Assembly: GCA_000753575.1 (NCBI GenBank)
Contig: JRFF01000011.1
Location: 1 to 64,000, forward strand
DNA length: 64,000 nt
Source: Candidatus Izimoplasma sp. HR2
Lineage (GTDB): Bacteria; Bacillota_I; Bacilli_A; Izemoplasmatales; Izemoplasmataceae
Direction: 5' to 3'
The notes below the pieces were generated by a model, which saw only the letters and a program-made list of their open reading frames with translations, searched no databases and was not told the DNA's origin. The translations under genes were made by a program, and so were the position numbers. The stretch's first letter is position 1; every line of letters begins with the position of its first letter. Positions 61,064 to 64,000 of the stretch are shown here, piece after piece.

Positions 61064-62446
61064 ATGAGTGCGATATTATTAATTGCAGTTCCCTTGTTAG
61101 CTGCCTTTATTTCAATATTATTTAAAAAGTATGCACATTACATCCTTGTCTTTGTATCATTTGCTAGTGTGTTTGCTCTTGGTTATATGGATTTAGGAAC
61201 AATTACTGTTGGTGGATTTAATGCACCATTTGGTATTGTATTAATTTTAGATGATTATAGTTTAATTGCCCTTTATATAGTAAATACGTTGTTCTTCTTA
61301 GTAGCAATACTAAATTGTAACGAATTTAAAAAAGTTGGTTCTATTATGTTAGTAGCACTTGCTGGATTAAACGGATTATTACTAACTGGTGATTTATTCA
61401 ACTTATTTGTATTTTTAGAAGTAGCAGGAATCGCTGCTTACTTAATTACTACTACAAATAAAAAACCACTTGCATCGTTCAATTATTTAATTCAAGGAAC
61501 TGTTGGTAGTAGTTTATATTTACTTGGTTTAATTTTACTTTATGCAATGTTTGGAACTTTAAATATGGCAGATATGGCAAGTTCAATTGCAAATAGTGGA
61601 TATGGTGCAGGAGTTACTGCATTCCCATTCTTACTAATGTTTATTGGATTTGGGGTTGAAGCTAAGTTATTACCATTTAACTCGTGGACTAAAGGAATTT
61701 TAGCTAATTCTAATAGATTAACTGGTCCGATGATTGCTTCAGTTTATGCTGCTGCAATTGGATTTGTATTTGGTAGATTATTAACTAATGTATTTGTTAT
61801 TGAAGATACATTCTTAATCATTGTAACAATTATATTAATATTCAGCGTTGTTGCTGGTGAGGCAATGGCTTATGCATCAACTAAGGTAAGAGAAATCTTA
61901 TTATATTCAAGTGTTGCTCAAGCAGCACTAGTAGTAGTTGTGTTTATGAGTGGATTCACTGGTTGGGCTGTATATTTAATTATTGGAAATGCTGCTGCTA
62001 AGTTAGTATTATTCTTAATAACTAATACAGCAACTAAACAGTTAGGTAATGATGATGTTGAAACGTTTAAAGGATTATTTGTTAATAACAAAGTAATCGG
62101 ACTTGCGTTCACTGCTGTTACTTTAAGTGTTATTGGATTACCAATGTTCCTTGGTTTCGTTACTAAAATGAATATTTTAGAAAATATGTTTGTTTCTGGT
62201 GATTATATATGGCCAGCTATTATTCTTATTACTAGCGTTGTTGAAGGAATTTACTTTATTAGACTATTACTTAACTTATGGTATAAAGAAAATGATTTAC
62301 CAGAAGTTAAATTTGAATTTGTATTAAAATATGTTGTTGTAATTATTGCTGTATTAATAATGGTATTTGGTGTTTACACTGAACCTGTTCAAGATTCAGC
62401 TGATAATTTAGTAGCATATTCGTACATTGAAGGAGGGAACCTATAA
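61064..62446 (+). CDS. mrpD: Na+/H+ antiporter subunit D (proton-conducting NuoN/M-like)
   Basis: A 460-residue protein with about 14 membrane helices. It has the ion-path glutamate in FNLFVFLEVAGIAAY (helix 5) and the lysine region FGVEAKLLPFNSWTKG (helix 7), both typical of MrpD/NuoM/N. GGGGGAAG precedes ATG 61064. Its stop overlaps the next ATG by one base. Confidence 0.93.
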   Translation: MSAILLIAVPLLAAFISILFKKYAHYILVFVSFASVFALGYMDLGTITVGGFNAPFGIVLILDDYSLIALYIVNTLFFLVAILNCNEFKKVGSIMLVALAGLNGLLLTGDLFNLFVFLEVAGIAAYLITTTNKKPLASFNYLIQGTVGSSLYLLGLILLYAMFGTLNMADMASSIANSGYGAGVTAFPFLLMFIGFGVEAKLLPFNSWTKGILANSNRLTGPMIASVYAAAIGFVFGRLLTNVFVIEDTFLIIVTIILIFSVVAGEAMAYASTKVREILLYSSVAQAALVVVVFMSGFTGWAVYLIIGNAAAKLVLFLITNTATKQLGNDDVETFKGLFVNNKVIGLAFTAVTLSVIGLPMFLGFVTKMNILENMFVSGDYIWPAIILITSVVEGIYFIRLLLNLWYKENDLPEVKFEFVLKYVVVIIAVLIMVFGVYTEPVQDSADNLVAYSYIEGGNL

Positions 62447-64000
62447 TGACTGTTGAGTTACTTATACTAGTTGCACTAGCTTCTGGGATCCTTGCTTACT
62501 TTGTTGGAAGACTTAATAAAGTTTTAGGTGCTGTTGTTACAATAGTAGCAAGTATGTTTATCTTTATTATGATTGGTTACATGATGCAAGATATTAATGC
62601 TGGTACAACATTTAATTATAATGCTGTTGAATATATGCCAGACTTTGTAACGTTTATGGTTACATATTTAGGATTGTTCTTTGCAATTCTAGTTACATTT
62701 ATCTTTGCAATGGTTTCATTCTTTAATCCGTTCTTTGTAGAAAAATATAAATACCCTGCTTTATATAGTATGCTTTACTTATTCAGTTTAGCAGGTGTAC
62801 TTGGAGTATTCTTAACTGATAACTTCATGGTATTATTCTTCTTCTTTGAATTTATTGTTTGGAGTGGGTTATTCTTAATTCCTCTAGGTAAAAATAATAA
62901 AGCTGCAATATCATATTATGCATTTAGTACTGCAGGAAGTTTTGCATTACTATACGCTATCTTCATTATGTTTGCACAAACTGGAAGTTATAATCTTCAT
63001 TTAGGACTTGCGACAGTTAGTGGAACTACTGAAGGTACTTATGTTCTTGCATTGTTAGCATTTGCTGCATTTGCAAAACTTGGGGCATTCCCACTTAATG
63101 TTTGGTTACCTCGAGCTTTAGGTAAAGCACCTGATGCTATTACCGCAGTATTTAGTGGTGGACTTGAAAAGTTAGGCGCATTCGTTGCAGTTCTTGCTCT
63201 TGTTAAACTTGCACCTATTGGTGATATAGCTGGTACTTTAGGAGGATTAACTGAGGCAACGTTCTTATTTGCTTCTCAGTATATCGTAGCAACTTTAGGA
63301 GCTATGACAATCGTCTTTGGTACGTTGATGGCTATTCGTCAAGATGATGCTAAAAAATTACTTGCTTATAGTTCTATGAGTAATGGTGGATATATCTTAG
63401 TTGCACTTAGTTTAGGTGGAACACTAGGTTTATCTGGTGGGTTATACCACATCGTAGCACATGCACTTGCTAGTGCTGCAGCATTCCTTGCAATAGGAGC
63501 TGTATCACGTGTTACTGGAACTACAAAAATGAGTGAACTTGGTGGGATGATTCATAAGATGCCAGTTACTTATATGGTTTACTTAATTGCAATTATCAGT
63601 ATGGCTGGTATTCCTCCTATGGGTGGATTTATTAGTAAATGGCTTATATTCCAAGCTGTTATTGATAATGGATTAATCTTGATTGCTGTTGCAGTATTCT
63701 TTGGTAGTATAGGTAGTTTCTTATACGTATTTAGACCACTTGCTGCATTATTCTTAGGTCAAGAATTACCACAGCATAGAGATAAAGCGAAAGAAGCTCC
63801 ATTCTTTATGTTATTACCAATGTTAATCTTAAGTGGATTAATCGTGTTCACAGGAGTAATGCCTAACATCTTCTTAGATTTTATAAATGATGTTATTGCT
63901 GAACTTGGAGGAACTGGTTTATTACTTGGTGATTATACAATTACTGGAGTTAACGGTGTGTTACAACCTACATTAATTGCATCTGTATTTGGTGTTGGTG
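62446..64000 (+). CDS. second MrpA/MrpD-like proton-conducting subunit (partial, runs off window)
   Basis: At least 518 codons are open to the window end. Helices carry the family marks FFFFEFIVWSG (ion-path Glu), FAKLGAFPLNVWLPRALGKAPDAITAVFSG (Lys and HxxxP-like region; split here between KLGAF and NVWLP) and IVAHALASAAAFLAIG. It starts with AAGGAGGG and ATG 62446 overlapping mrpD. The N-terminal two helices before the conserved core and its position after mrpD suggest the shorter MrpA-like or MbhH-like subunit. The C-terminus and following genes are not visible. Confidence 0.88.
   Translation, partial: MTVELLILVALASGILAYFVGRLNKVLGAVVTIVASMFIFIMIGYMMQDINAGTTFNYNAVEYMPDFVTFMVTYLGLFFAILVTFIFAMVSFFNPFFVEKYKYPALYSMLYLFSLAGVLGVFLTDNFMVLFFFFEFIVWSGLFLIPLGKNNKAAISYYAFSTAGSFALLYAIFIMFAQTGSYNLHLGLATVSGTTEGTYVLALLAFAAFAKLGAFPLNVWLPRALGKAPDAITAVFSGGLEKLGAFVAVLALVKLAPIGDIAGTLGGLTEATFLFASQYIVATLGAMTIVFGTLMAIRQDDAKKLLAYSSMSNGGYILVALSLGGTLGLSGGLYHIVAHALASAAAFLAIGAVSRVTGTTKMSELGGMIHKMPVTYMVYLIAIISMAGIPPMGGFISKWLIFQAVIDNGLILIAVAVFFGSIGSFLYVFRPLAALFLGQELPQHRDKAKEAPFFMLLPMLILSGLIVFTGVMPNIFLDFINDVIAELGGTGLLLGDYTITGVNGVLQPTLIASVFGVG

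Noticed and set aside
1..64000. Genetic code 4 (TGA as Trp), as in Mycoplasma relatives
   Set aside because: TGA is used as a true stop at 17896-17898, in mrpE (59160-59162) and in the RRNPP regulator, and all long frames use TGG for tryptophan.

Overview
The window is strongly AT-rich (roughly 30% G+C by eye), has purine-rich Shine-Dalgarno sites before nearly every gene, and uses TGA as a stop codon (for example at 17896-17898 and 59160-59162). It is therefore a low-GC Bacillota-like or free-living Mollicutes-related bacterium (Izemoplasmatales/Haloplasma-type would fit) with the standard genetic code, not a Mycoplasma. I saw no rRNA, tRNA, CRISPR array, transposase or integrase.

Region 1, 1-15.5 kb, amino-acid metabolism and fermentation. 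A gamma-carbonic-anhydrase-like protein and a class I aminotransferase run leftward. Divergent from them is a rightward cluster: a SerC-like class V aminotransferase, SerA, a single protein that joins a DUF1015 domain to a complete glutamate dehydrogenase, and IlvE. Next come an aromatic-type aminotransferase, an unknown membrane protein, an MFS permease, and a leftward buk-ptb-pckA operon behind a consensus cre box. Together these fit a fermenter that deaminates amino acids with glutamate as nitrogen carrier, gains ATP from acyl-phosphates and makes PEP.

Region 2, 15.7-35.2 kb. An ICMT-like membrane methyltransferase is coupled to a GH3-family adenylating enzyme. Then follow a 7TM-GGDEF-HD-GYP c-di-GMP protein, two secreted Ig-like (DUF5011-type) proteins of which one is an S41-peptidase-like lipoprotein, a GyrI-like protein, an alpha-toroid-like protein, lactate permease, a MarR-controlled heterodimeric ABC exporter, a DUF2500-like protein, an aldo/keto reductase, a Gfo/Idh oxidoreductase and L-lactate dehydrogenase.

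Region 3, 35.4-50.8 kb. A TetR-controlled heterodimeric ABC exporter carries two identical operators. It is followed by an island of about 11 kb: an RRNPP-type (Rgg/PlcR-like) regulator, a divergent 43-residue secreted pro-peptide absent from simple ORF lists, a small gene without a standard start codon, an HNH nuclease, a DUF3892-like protein, a 2083-residue WapA/RHS-type secreted giant with a glycine/aromatic-rich C-terminal tip, two small membrane proteins that may be immunity proteins, and a WG-repeat-like lipoprotein. At the far end of the island is a short remnant matching the 3' end of the ABC gene on the near side, so the island looks inserted or recombined into an ABC locus. I consider this peptide-signalled RHS toxin island the best candidate for an undescribed system.

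Region 4, 50.8-64 kb. A stand-alone E2-acyltransferase-like protein has lost its catalytic histidine. Next is an ABC-F gene behind a 30-codon leader peptide and an attenuator, followed without a terminator by a third heterodimeric ABC exporter, which is the pattern of an antibiotic-induced resistance operon. After a SAM-methyltransferase-like gene comes an Mrp-type Na+/H+ antiporter operon in the order E-F-G-MbhD-like-(MbhE+B)-C-D-D/A-like; the last gene runs off the window.
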